A stretch of DNA of 64,000 nt. It comes from Acidobacteriota bacterium (GTDB lineage Bacteria; Acidobacteriota; Terriglobia; UBA7540). A program made the translations under genes and the position numbers. The stretch's first letter is position 1; each line of letters opens with the position of its first letter. The stretch lies in NCBI GenBank assembly GCA_004298155.1, contig SCRD01000018.1:1-64000 (forward strand), in the 5' to 3' direction. This document shows, in pieces, positions 56,255-64,000 of this stretch. The notes below the pieces were generated by a model, which ran no database searches, was not told where the DNA came from, and saw nothing but the letters and a program-made list of their open reading frames with translations.

Positions 56255-56283
56255 TTGACTTTCTCGATCTTGAAAAATACAAT
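56255..56283 (+). promoter_or_regulatory. Sigma-70-type promoter for the GWxTD gene
   Basis: TTGACT (56255-56260), exactly 17 nt, then TACAAT (56278-56283). This is the best two-box promoter in the window and lies 43 bp before the GTG start at 56326. Confidence 0.65.
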
Positions 56284-56325
56284 TATTGCTACTGATTCTC
56301 CGAACCGGAGAATGGAGGAGTGCGG

Positions 56326-58056
56326 GTGCAGGTAGGAGTCTATAGACCTCGGAAACTCAATGATTCAATCCGTCGGATTGCTGTGGGGTTGGCTGCAGCG
56401 ATCTTCCTGGGCATGGTTGCGCTTCCCGCCATCGCAGGCAAAGGGAAAGACCAGGAAGACCAAAAGCTGACCAAGCAGGAACGCCGGCGGCAGAAGGCGG
56501 TCCAGAAGGAAATGGAGAGCCCGTACAAGCAATGGATTAACGGGCCAGTCGGGTACCTTATTACTCCCGAAGAGCGGGCTGCATTTAAGAAGCTCACCAC
56601 CGACGACGAACGCGACACGTTTATTGAAGAATTCTGGCGGCGGCGTAACCCCACCCCCGGTTCACCCGAGAACGCTTTTAAAGAAGAAGTTTATCGGCGA
56701 ATTGCCTACGCCAACGAACATTATTCCTCTGGCATTCCTGGCTGGCGGACTGACCGCGGACATATCTATATCATGTACGGTCCGCCGGACGAACAGACCA
56801 CCCACCCGAGTGGGGGGACCTACGTGGCGAGCCCAACTGAGCTTCCCTATTCCGGACCTGGCGCGTCCAATACCATGACGACTTACCCGTTTGAGGATTG
56901 GACGTACCGTTACATCCCGGGGATTGGGGAAAACGTTGAACTCGAGTTTGTTGATCCGACCCTGACCGGGGAATATCACCTGACGATGAATCCCTGCGAA
57001 AAAGACGCCATGGCAAACGTGCCGGGTGACATGACCGGATGCCAGGGCGGTGTAGCCATCGGTTCTATCTGGAACCCCAACCTGGTCATTAGCCCAAACC
57101 AGTTGGGTGGAGGGAGTTCATCGCGATCAGGCTCGATGGTAACGTCCAACATCATGGGCCACCAATACGATGAGTTCAACCGCCTGGACCTCTATTCAAA
57201 AATCTTTGAGGCGCCCTCCGTCAAGTTCCGGGACCTGCAGACCCTGGTGACTTCGACGGTGACAGCGCAGCTTCTGCCTTTCAGCGTCCGGACGGACTTT
57301 ATCAAGGTCACGGAGGACACGGTTCTTACGCCCATTACGATTCAGATTCCCAACCGGGACATGCAATTTGAAAATAAAGAGGGCGTGATGACCGCGGTCC
57401 TCGATATTTATGGGGAGCTTACAACTATTGGCGGAAGAGTGGCGAATACCATTCAGGACAGTGTGGCCGTGTCGGTTCCGCAGCATGATTTCCAGGCCTA
57501 TGTGAATCAGAAGTCGGTTTACCAGAAGTCGGTGTATCTGCGACCCGGACGTTACAAGCTGAGCCTGGTGATCAAGGACGACAAGAGCGGGCACATGGGA
57601 ACCGAGAACCTTGGGATCGTCGTGCCGCAATTCAGCGACGACAAGCTGGCTACCAGTTCGCTGATCCTGGCTGACCAGATCCAGCCGCTCCCAACCAGTG
57701 AGGTAGGGTCAAACCGTTTTGTTATCGGTGGAACAAAGGTGCGCCCGAGCGTAAACCAGGTCTTCACTCAGAGCCAGAATTTTGGTATTTACATGCAGGT
57801 CTATAACCTGGGCCTTGACCCGAAAACGCACCTTCCGTCCGCGAATATTGAATATCAGATTTCAAAAGACGGAAAGGCAGTTTTGAACCAGACGGAGCAA
57901 GCGGCCGCCATCAAGGATGCATCAGAACAGATTACGTTGGAGAAAACGATGCCGGCCAAGCTGCTTCAGCCTGGCAAGTATACTCTGCAGATCAAGATTA
58001 CCGATAAAGTTAAGGACCAGACGGATACCCAGACGACGAATTTCCAGGTCGAGTAG
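56326..58056 (+). CDS. GWxTD-domain secreted protein
   Basis: A 576-residue protein with a signal-peptide-like start (RRIAVGLAAAIFLGMVALPAIAG). The GWxTD domain (~60-235) includes YKQWINGPVGYLITPEERAAF, EEFWRRRNPTPGSPENAFKEE and the name-giving GWRTDRGHIYIMYGPPDE. The second half (~300-575) is beta-rich with three or more immunoglobulin-like stretches. GWxTD proteins are common in Acidobacteriota and Bacteroidota; biochemical role unknown, one copy is linked to gliding or secretion in some lineages only by context. GTG at 56326 has GGAGG 7 nt upstream; an earlier GTG at 56320 is too close to it. The next gene follows after 76 bp. Confidence 0.93.
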   Translation: MQVGVYRPRKLNDSIRRIAVGLAAAIFLGMVALPAIAGKGKDQEDQKLTKQERRRQKAVQKEMESPYKQWINGPVGYLITPEERAAFKKLTTDDERDTFIEEFWRRRNPTPGSPENAFKEEVYRRIAYANEHYSSGIPGWRTDRGHIYIMYGPPDEQTTHPSGGTYVASPTELPYSGPGASNTMTTYPFEDWTYRYIPGIGENVELEFVDPTLTGEYHLTMNPCEKDAMANVPGDMTGCQGGVAIGSIWNPNLVISPNQLGGGSSSRSGSMVTSNIMGHQYDEFNRLDLYSKIFEAPSVKFRDLQTLVTSTVTAQLLPFSVRTDFIKVTEDTVLTPITIQIPNRDMQFENKEGVMTAVLDIYGELTTIGGRVANTIQDSVAVSVPQHDFQAYVNQKSVYQKSVYLRPGRYKLSLVIKDDKSGHMGTENLGIVVPQFSDDKLATSSLILADQIQPLPTSEVGSNRFVIGGTKVRPSVNQVFTQSQNFGIYMQVYNLGLDPKTHLPSANIEYQISKDGKAVLNQTEQAAAIKDASEQITLEKTMPAKLLQPGKYTLQIKITDKVKDQTDTQTTNFQVE

Positions 58057-58132
58057 AGCAGAGGCGGCCGCGGGCTCATGCCGAGTTGATAACGGGGACA
58101 AATAACCTTAAAGAAGGTCAGGTAAGAGCGAT

Positions 58133-59938
58133 ATGCAACGCTCGAACAAAGCAAGGCGAGGAGCGGAACTTTTATCCGCCGGCAGCGTGTTGCTGTGTAT
58201 CCTGCTGGCGGCTTGCCAGGGCTTCAGCGCGGACTATGGCAGGGTTTCGGGGAAGGTAACGGACAGCGCAGGAAACCCGATTATGGGGGCGACTGTTCTT
58301 TTGAGCGGACCCGGCATCGATATGCCCAGCGGGTTACTGGAAGGGTCGCTCGACCGTGTCTTTACGGACGCCCAGGGCAAGTTTACGATAGGCCGCGTGG
58401 CTCCCGGCTGGTATTCCCTGCAGGTCATTTCGCCGGCAAAACTGCCGGGCTTTCGCGACAAGGTCGAAGTCCGGCCTGGTTTAACAACCCGGGAAGCGTT
58501 TGCGCTTGGCGACGTACTTTCCGGATTTCATTGGCCGCGCTCAGCCAGCGATTCTCACGCCTGGGACCAGGGATGGAAGTGGATTCTGCGGACCTCGGCT
58601 TCCACTCGCCCTATTCTTCGCTACCGAAAAGCTGACCACGGCCGCCAGGATGCCGCTGAACACACCCCTCTTCCAGCCCAGCGGATTGTTGCAATGCTCC
58701 CCGGGAGTTCGGGCGCCAATGGTCTTTCGAGAGATTCGGGGACAGGTACTCTAGTTGCCTACCTGCACCCGCTGGATGTGAACTCGGACGTCCTGGTGGC
58801 GGGGTCTGTCGACCGAAGTGATGCTGACGGTTCGTCGATTCTCGCTGAATATCGTAGAGGTCTTCTCAACAAGAACCATGAAGATATCAGCCTGGGGATC
58901 CATCAACTGGAAATAGGGGGAGCAGTCGGTCCTGTTAAAACGACGGACGGGCAGGGCCTCTCCACTTCGCGCGGGATGGTTTTACGTTATGTTCAAACCC
59001 GCCAGCTATCCGACGCCTTAACACTAACGGCGGGATTTGAGATGAAGTATCTGAATTCCGCGGGTGACGCCGGCACCACCCAGCCTGAAATTGACCTTGC
59101 TTACACCCTTGATCCCTCAACCGTCTTAAGCCTGAGTTTTGGCGCGGGCGGCCTGGAACAGCCCGACACTCTGCTGAAACGGATTGGCGATCTCGATGCG
59201 TTTCCGCAGATTACCTTGCATAATTTTCGTCCCCGACTCGAGGCTGCCCGGCATGCCGAGGTCAGGCTGCATCGAAAACTGCGCGATGGATCTCGAGTTG
59301 AGTTCGCAGCTTATCACGATGGATTCCAGGATGTGGCTGTCTGGGGTGTAGGCGGCGTCGAGGCCCTGGCAAATTCGACTGCCCCCGGTAACGTGCTGGT
59401 CACTCCTGGCGGCGCCCGGGCCGTGTTCAACGCGGGAAGGTACGGTTCTTCGGGCGCAGAAGTTGCTTATAAGCAACAACTGGGCCAGCGCGGGGAAATT
59501 GGCGTGATGTATGCCTTTGGCAGCGCCCTATCTGTAGATCCCTCAACCGAACTGCGCGGCGGTCTCGCTGTGAACGCGGCGAATCTGCTTGACTATCTTC
59601 GCACACAACTCACGCAGACAGTCTCGGGCAGGTTCTCAACCAGTATTCCGGGTTTGAATACCCAGGTAATCAGCACCTATAGCTGGCTTCCGGCCGGGCG
59701 CTTGACAGTGGTTGACCCGTACGGACAAAGCAGGATGGAGTTCCAGCCCTTCCTGGGAGTGCAGATCCGCCAACCCCTTCCTAAGATCGACATGCTGCCC
59801 CTGCGGATTGTCGCAATTGCTGATTTCAGAAACCTGTTAGGCCAGGGCTCCGTTTCGATGAGGCAGGCTGATGGTACCTCCGTCTTACTTACGCCCGCTT
59901 ATCGAACCGTCCGAGGTGGATTTGCAGTCCAGTTTTGA
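58133..59938 (+). CDS. Outer-membrane protein with carboxypeptidase-regulatory-like domain
   Basis: A 601-residue protein. The N-terminal signal ends in a possible lipobox (LLCILLAACQG). Residues ~36-120 form a CarboxypepD_reg-like beta-sandwich (GRVSGKVTDSAGNPIMGATVLLSGPG ... GKFTIGRVAPGWYSLQV). The rest (~240-600) is made of alternating amphipathic strands such as GMVLRYVQTRQLSDALTLTAGFE and SRVEFAAYHDGFQDVAVWGVGG and ends in a Phe (RTVRGGFAVQF), which suggests an outer-membrane beta-barrel. The plug domain of TonB-dependent receptors is not apparent. It follows the GWxTD gene and probably shares its transcript. Function unknown. Confidence 0.85.
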   Translation: MQRSNKARRGAELLSAGSVLLCILLAACQGFSADYGRVSGKVTDSAGNPIMGATVLLSGPGIDMPSGLLEGSLDRVFTDAQGKFTIGRVAPGWYSLQVISPAKLPGFRDKVEVRPGLTTREAFALGDVLSGFHWPRSASDSHAWDQGWKWILRTSASTRPILRYRKADHGRQDAAEHTPLPAQRIVAMLPGSSGANGLSRDSGTGTLVAYLHPLDVNSDVLVAGSVDRSDADGSSILAEYRRGLLNKNHEDISLGIHQLEIGGAVGPVKTTDGQGLSTSRGMVLRYVQTRQLSDALTLTAGFEMKYLNSAGDAGTTQPEIDLAYTLDPSTVLSLSFGAGGLEQPDTLLKRIGDLDAFPQITLHNFRPRLEAARHAEVRLHRKLRDGSRVEFAAYHDGFQDVAVWGVGGVEALANSTAPGNVLVTPGGARAVFNAGRYGSSGAEVAYKQQLGQRGEIGVMYAFGSALSVDPSTELRGGLAVNAANLLDYLRTQLTQTVSGRFSTSIPGLNTQVISTYSWLPAGRLTVVDPYGQSRMEFQPFLGVQIRQPLPKIDMLPLRIVAIADFRNLLGQGSVSMRQADGTSVLLTPAYRTVRGGFAVQF

Positions 59939-60228
59939 ATGCCTGTGAAGGGCAAGAGCGCACTCCCGGTGATTGTTTCGAAGTCTCAATTTCGAGTAGG
60001 TTGACGCTTCAGGGAGGTGGGAGGAACGATTCAGAAGGTAAATTTGTACCAATTTCCATATCAGAGATCCCAAATATCATATAAGATAGCCTTGGTTAAC
60101 TGAAGCACTTTGTTAAATATTTCAAGATGCCTTGAAAAGTAAGGAAAACACCGGGACGAAGGTAAGGAATTCAATTTGCTTGAAGATTGCAGCAAGGTCT
60201 TGTTTTGTCCCGTGATAGTACAGGTTCC

Positions 60229-63063
60229 ATGAGCGTTCGGGCCCCATACCGCTTCTTGACACTCCTTCTCGCAATCGTGAGCGTGACGCTCGTTATATTT
60301 GCCTTCATAAACTTTCAGCAAAGAAGAATCTACGTGCTTCCCACAGATGGCGTTTCCTGGGTAACGACGCCCCAGGGTTTGAAGGCATGGAGTATGGCTG
60401 CAAACTCGCCGGGGAAGCAGGCGGGAATCATTGCCGGAGACATCCTCAAGTCAATTGACGGCCGCTCTGTTAAGACCACAGTCGATGCGAGCCGCGAGAT
60501 TTTTGAAAGTGGTATATGGTCGCGTGCCACGTATGATCTGGTCCGTGGAGGGGAGTCATTTGAGACCAGCGTTGTGCTCGCGCCGGAGAAGAATTCCCGC
60601 GGCCTTCACGGCTATCTTGAAATTGTCGGAATAATCTATCTGATCATCGGGGCGTTCGTATTTCTGCGCCGCTGGTCGGCTGCAAAATCGCTCCACTTTT
60701 ATCTTTTCTGCCTGGTGTCTTTTGTCCTGTATTGTTTTTCTTATACCGGGAAGCTGAATCTTTTTGATTCTTCGGTCTACTGGCTCAACGTAACGGCGCT
60801 CCTGCTGCAACCGGCGCTGTTTCTGCATTTTTGCCTGACATTTCCTGAGGCCCCCCGGTTTATCGAGAGGCGGCGCTACGTTTTGCCCGCCCTCTATGCT
60901 CCGGCCGCGTTTCTGCTGGCATTTCATGTGCTGGTGATGGCTGGCTTCGTGAATTTGCCGCTGCCCATGCTTTCCATCCGCTGGCTGCTCGACAGCGCGG
61001 AGATGGCGTACCTGGCCGTTTTTTCGGTCGCCGGAGTTCTTTTACTTTTCCGGTCTTATCGCCGGGCCAGCTCCCCGTTGGCTAAACAACAACTCAAATG
61101 GGTAACCCGGGGGGCTGCAGTCGCTGTGATGCCTTTCGCAATTCTTTATGCGGTCCCATATTTCCTGGGCATGGGATTCATTCCGGCGGAGTGGTTGAAG
61201 CTCTCTGTCTTCTTCCTGGTACTTCTGCCCCTTACGTTTGGCTACGCGATCGTTCGCTATCGACTGATGGATGTTGACATGATCTTCCGTCGAGGAATTG
61301 CCTATGCCCTGGCAACGGCGGCGATTGTCGGTTTCTACTTCGGGCTGGTGTTCCTGTTTGCCGACTTTTTCCGCAATAGCGCCCTGATTACCACTCAGGG
61401 CGGATGGCTGCTGGCCATTGTAGTTACTGCCCTGTTATTCCAGCCGGTGGTTACGCGTATTCAGGTGAGGCTGGACCGGTTCTTCAACCGCGAAAGGTAT
61501 GACTATCGTAGGACGCTTCTGGATTTTGCGCGAGACCTCGGCTCTGAGGTCCATGTTGATTCGCTGCTGGACCAGGCGGTTGAGCGGCTGGCCGAAACGC
61601 TGGGGGTGGACCGCGTGGCAGCATTCCTGAAATCTGAAACGGGAGAGCTGCATCTGGCCAAATCGCGCGGCCTCACCTTTGCCGGCGACCTCGACCTGGG
61701 TTTTCTCGACTCGCCTGAGATTGAGAAGGGGAAAGGCTATCTGTTTTTTGAAAGCGTAAAACATCCGCCCGTTTTGCTGCCTTCCCGTCGGCTGACAATT
61801 GAAAGGTTGGGTCTTCACTATTACCTGCCTTTAAGAGTGAAGGGGAACACGCTGGGTTTTCTGGCGTTGGGCAAGACGGAGGAGGACGACTTCCTTTCCA
61901 GTGAAGACGTTGACCTGTTGCAGACCGTTTCGGGATATATTGCTATCGCTGTCGAGAGCGCCAGGCTTTATGAATCGCTTGAGCGCAAGGCACTGGAAAA
62001 CCAGGCTCTCAAGGATTTCAGCGAGAACATTATCGAATCCATTGATGCCGGGATCGTAGCGTGGAACCCTGAACAGTGTATCGAATCCTGGAACTCTTCC
62101 ATGGAGAGGCTGTACGGAATCCCGAACGCCGAGGCCGAAGGGAAGCAGTTGACCGATATTTTTCCACCGGACCTGATTTCGCAATTGCCCAGGCATTCTG
62201 AGCCCTATCGCTCGTTGAATCTCTACAAGTTCCGCCTCAGGAATGCTGCAGGACGCTCTTTGATTGTAAACCTCTCGACTGTGCCGCTTCTGGGCAAAGA
62301 CGACCACGTGATTGGCCGCCTGCTGATTATGAATGACCTCACGGAGCGGGTTGAGCTGGAGGACCAGTTGGTCCAGGCTGAGAAGCTTTCTTCAATTGGC
62401 ATGCTGGCAGCCGGAGTTGCGCATGAAGTCAATACGCCTCTGGCAGTCATCACTTCCCAACTGCAAATGATGATGCGGCAACTGCCTTGCGATGATCCCC
62501 ATTCGCCTGTTCTGGACAGGGTTGTCAAACAGGGTTTCAGGGCCTCAGAGATCATCAACAATCTGCTGAAATTCTCGCGAGTCAGTGGAAGCGAACGCGT
62601 CGATCTGGAACTCAACAAGATCATCAAGGAAACGCTTATTCTGGTGGCTCCCATGTTGCGGACTGCCAAGATCAGCGTCCAGACGGAGCTCGACCCAGAC
62701 CTTCCTGCCATCCAGGGCAGTTCCGGCAAGCTGCAGCAGGTTTTCATGAACCTCATTATGAACGCCCGCGACGCGATGCCTCATGGCGGAGAACTGATGG
62801 TGGCGACGAGCGCCGTCGATTCCACAGTCATGGTCGAAATCGCTGACAATGGCGTGGGCATTTCCCCTGAAAATCTCCGCAAGATCTTTGACCCCTTCTT
62901 TACCACGAAAGCGACCAACCGCGGTACGGGACTTGGTTTGGCGGTGAGTTACGGCATCATCCGTGAACACTCCGGGAAGATCTACGTCGACAGTTCAGTC
63001 GGCCGCGGAGCATCATTCCGGCTTGAATTCCCCGCCTCCAGGAAACCGGTCAATGCCCTCTAA
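60229..63063 (+). CDS. PDZ/7TM-like/GAF/PAS sensor histidine kinase
   Basis: A 944-residue hybrid-type sensor without receiver. After one membrane segment a periplasmic PDZ-like domain follows (~45-110: AWSMAANSPGKQAGIIAGDILKSIDGRSVKT). Then come about seven or eight membrane segments (~140-410), a GAF domain (~435-600), a PAS domain (~610-720: IIESIDAGIVAWNPEQCIESWN), and the kinase core with the phospho-acceptor in GVAHEVNTPLAVI (His732), N-box NLIMNARDAMP and ADNGVGISP, GTGLGLAVSYG. ATG at 60229 is chosen because the upstream extension begins with TTG and is not conserved. It overlaps the response-regulator gene by 11 bp. Confidence 0.93.
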   Translation: MSVRAPYRFLTLLLAIVSVTLVIFAFINFQQRRIYVLPTDGVSWVTTPQGLKAWSMAANSPGKQAGIIAGDILKSIDGRSVKTTVDASREIFESGIWSRATYDLVRGGESFETSVVLAPEKNSRGLHGYLEIVGIIYLIIGAFVFLRRWSAAKSLHFYLFCLVSFVLYCFSYTGKLNLFDSSVYWLNVTALLLQPALFLHFCLTFPEAPRFIERRRYVLPALYAPAAFLLAFHVLVMAGFVNLPLPMLSIRWLLDSAEMAYLAVFSVAGVLLLFRSYRRASSPLAKQQLKWVTRGAAVAVMPFAILYAVPYFLGMGFIPAEWLKLSVFFLVLLPLTFGYAIVRYRLMDVDMIFRRGIAYALATAAIVGFYFGLVFLFADFFRNSALITTQGGWLLAIVVTALLFQPVVTRIQVRLDRFFNRERYDYRRTLLDFARDLGSEVHVDSLLDQAVERLAETLGVDRVAAFLKSETGELHLAKSRGLTFAGDLDLGFLDSPEIEKGKGYLFFESVKHPPVLLPSRRLTIERLGLHYYLPLRVKGNTLGFLALGKTEEDDFLSSEDVDLLQTVSGYIAIAVESARLYESLERKALENQALKDFSENIIESIDAGIVAWNPEQCIESWNSSMERLYGIPNAEAEGKQLTDIFPPDLISQLPRHSEPYRSLNLYKFRLRNAAGRSLIVNLSTVPLLGKDDHVIGRLLIMNDLTERVELEDQLVQAEKLSSIGMLAAGVAHEVNTPLAVITSQLQMMMRQLPCDDPHSPVLDRVVKQGFRASEIINNLLKFSRVSGSERVDLELNKIIKETLILVAPMLRTAKISVQTELDPDLPAIQGSSGKLQQVFMNLIMNARDAMPHGGELMVATSAVDSTVMVEIADNGVGISPENLRKIFDPFFTTKATNRGTGLGLAVSYGIIREHSGKIYVDSSVGRGASFRLEFPASRKPVNAL

Positions 63064-64000
63064 AACAGGTTCTATCCTGATCATTGATGACGAGGCGGAC
63101 GTTCTCGCCAGTCTCGATGAATTGATGCGGACCGAAGGCTACCGGACAGCGACTGCTTCCACTGCAGCAACTGGGCTGGAAAAACTGGACAAGGAGCCAT
63201 ACGACCTCGTTCTGCTCGACATCAGCCTTCCGGACTCCAACGGAATTGAAGTGCTGCGAACGATTAAGCGGGACGCACCGGAGCTTCCGGTGATCATGAT
63301 CACGGCCTACGACTCCAGCCAGATTGCTTTTCAGGCTTCCCGCGAGGGCGCTGAAAGCTACGTCACTAAACCCTGGGACAATGACAAGCTGTTGATCGAA
63401 ATCCGGAATTTGCTGGATCGGTCGCGGCTGCAGGTGGAAAACGTTCTGCTGCGGCGCGCCCTCAAGCGTTTCGGCCTGCCCAACATTGTCGGCAAGAGCG
63501 AGCGCATGCAGAAAGTCTACGACCTGATCACCCAGGTGGCGGCGAGCCGCGCCACGGTGCTGATTACGGGTGAAAGCGGGACCGGCAAGGAACTGGTAGC
63601 CAAGACGATCCACGCCACAAGCCCGCGCGCAGACAAGCCGTTCGTCCCGGTCAACACCGGTTCGATGCCCGTCGACCTGCTTGAAAGCACGTTGTTCGGG
63701 CACGTTAAAGGGGCCTTTACTTCGGCGATTGCCACGAAGAGGGGGCTGTTTGAGGTTGCAGACCAGGGCACCATCTTCTTTGACGAGATCGGTACCATCG
63801 GAGTGGACACGCAGGCGAAGCTGTTGCGCGTGATTCAGGAGCGCGAGTTCATGCGGCTTGGCGGCACGGAAAGCATTAAGGTGGATGTCAGGATTCTGGC
63901 TGCCACCAACTCGGACCTCAAGCAAATGGTCCAGGCTAACAAGTTCCGCGAAGACCTTTATTACCGGTTGAATGTCATCAGTGTGAACCTGCCCTCACTG
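63053..64000 (+). CDS. Sigma-54-dependent response regulator, 3' end missing
   Basis: 316 residues are present and the gene continues past the right edge. An N-terminal receiver has the phospho-acceptor Asp56 (LVLLDISLP), acidic pair DDE (residues 12-14) and Lys106 (VTKPWD). The AAA+ domain has Walker A GESGTGKE (residues 173-180), Walker B IFFDEIG and a sigma-54 contact loop GAFTSA (220-225) in place of the usual GAFTGA. The helix-turn-helix part would lie outside. Its ATG lies inside the 3' end of the kinase gene (11-bp overlap), so the pair is translationally coupled and most likely cognate. Confidence 0.95.
   Translation, partial: MPSKTGSILIIDDEADVLASLDELMRTEGYRTATASTAATGLEKLDKEPYDLVLLDISLPDSNGIEVLRTIKRDAPELPVIMITAYDSSQIAFQASREGAESYVTKPWDNDKLLIEIRNLLDRSRLQVENVLLRRALKRFGLPNIVGKSERMQKVYDLITQVAASRATVLITGESGTGKELVAKTIHATSPRADKPFVPVNTGSMPVDLLESTLFGHVKGAFTSAIATKRGLFEVADQGTIFFDEIGTIGVDTQAKLLRVIQEREFMRLGGTESIKVDVRILAATNSDLKQMVQANKFREDLYYRLNVISVNLPSL

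Noticed and set aside
59939-60228. Sigma-54 promoter for the kinase-regulator pair
   Set aside because: No GG-N10-GC core in a TGGCAC/TTGC context could be found in this gap.

Overview
The window looks like chromosomal DNA from a member of the Acidobacteriota. The main evidence is two very long MacB/FtsX-like permeases with the N-terminal signature of the 'acidobacterial duplicated orphan permease' (ADOP) family, with a PadR regulator between them. A GWxTD-domain secreted protein, many enzymes of acidobacterial type, and intergenic hairpin repeats of a kind I associate with these genomes agree with this. No phylogenetic computation was possible, so the assignment is an inference.

Layout. 1-2756 is most of a 23S rRNA gene on the minus strand; its last ~300 nt lie outside the window. 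Its upstream side (2757-4456) carries no 16S rRNA and no tRNA, only a long leader-like spacer and then a membrane-protein gene, so the 23S appears unlinked from 16S. 4.6-10 kb holds a secreted Gfo/Idh/MocA oxidoreductase, a TauE/SafE permease, an AsmA-like protein and a methyltransferase pair. 10.4-26 kb is a mixed housekeeping stretch: MglA-type GTPase, B12-dependent radical SAM enzyme, MsrA with a tiny four-cysteine partner, ribosomal protein L31, ThyX, O-methyltransferase, rhomboid-TPR protease, FmdE-like protein, rhodanese, HtpX, FHA-GAF-SpoIIE phosphatase, thioredoxin and EVE protein. Two gene remnants lie here: a permease C-terminal half and a class II photolyase N-terminus with an in-frame stop.

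26-33.9 kb contains a family-5-type uracil-DNA glycosylase, an SDR, a four-gene Gld-like ABC operon (ATPase, permease, GldG-like protein, DUF4340 protein) and an enolase-superfamily dehydratase. 34.0-36.4 kb is the most accessory-looking part: a three-gene minus-strand unit (unknown, membrane-anchored unknown, DUF2971) with its own TATAAT box, and an orphan DUF433 antitoxin-like gene. 36.5-40 kb has an enoyl-CoA hydratase, a secreted thioredoxin-like protein and mnmG; upstream of mnmG is a cluster of short CGGTTCGTT repeats. 40.7-46.7 kb is the ADOP-PadR-ADOP cassette, with related short hairpin repeats at both ends. 47-50.8 kb has purD-purE, msrB and mtnA. 50.8-55.8 kb is a MacAB-like export operon (adaptor, ATPase, two different permeases). 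56.3-64 kb has the GWxTD protein, a secreted carboxypeptidase-regulatory-like/barrel protein and a two-component pair: a PDZ/GAF/PAS histidine kinase overlapping a sigma-54 response regulator that runs off the right edge.

Connections: envelope transport is a recurring theme (Gld-like ABC, ADOPs, MacAB-like exporter, AsmA, HtpX, rhomboid). MsrA, MsrB, thioredoxin and a thioredoxin-like protein give a methionine-repair/redox theme. I found no CRISPR array, no transposase and no tRNA. The strongest candidates for something not yet described are the 34-36 kb three-gene unit, the msrA-coupled four-cysteine mini-protein, and the bracketed ADOP cassette.
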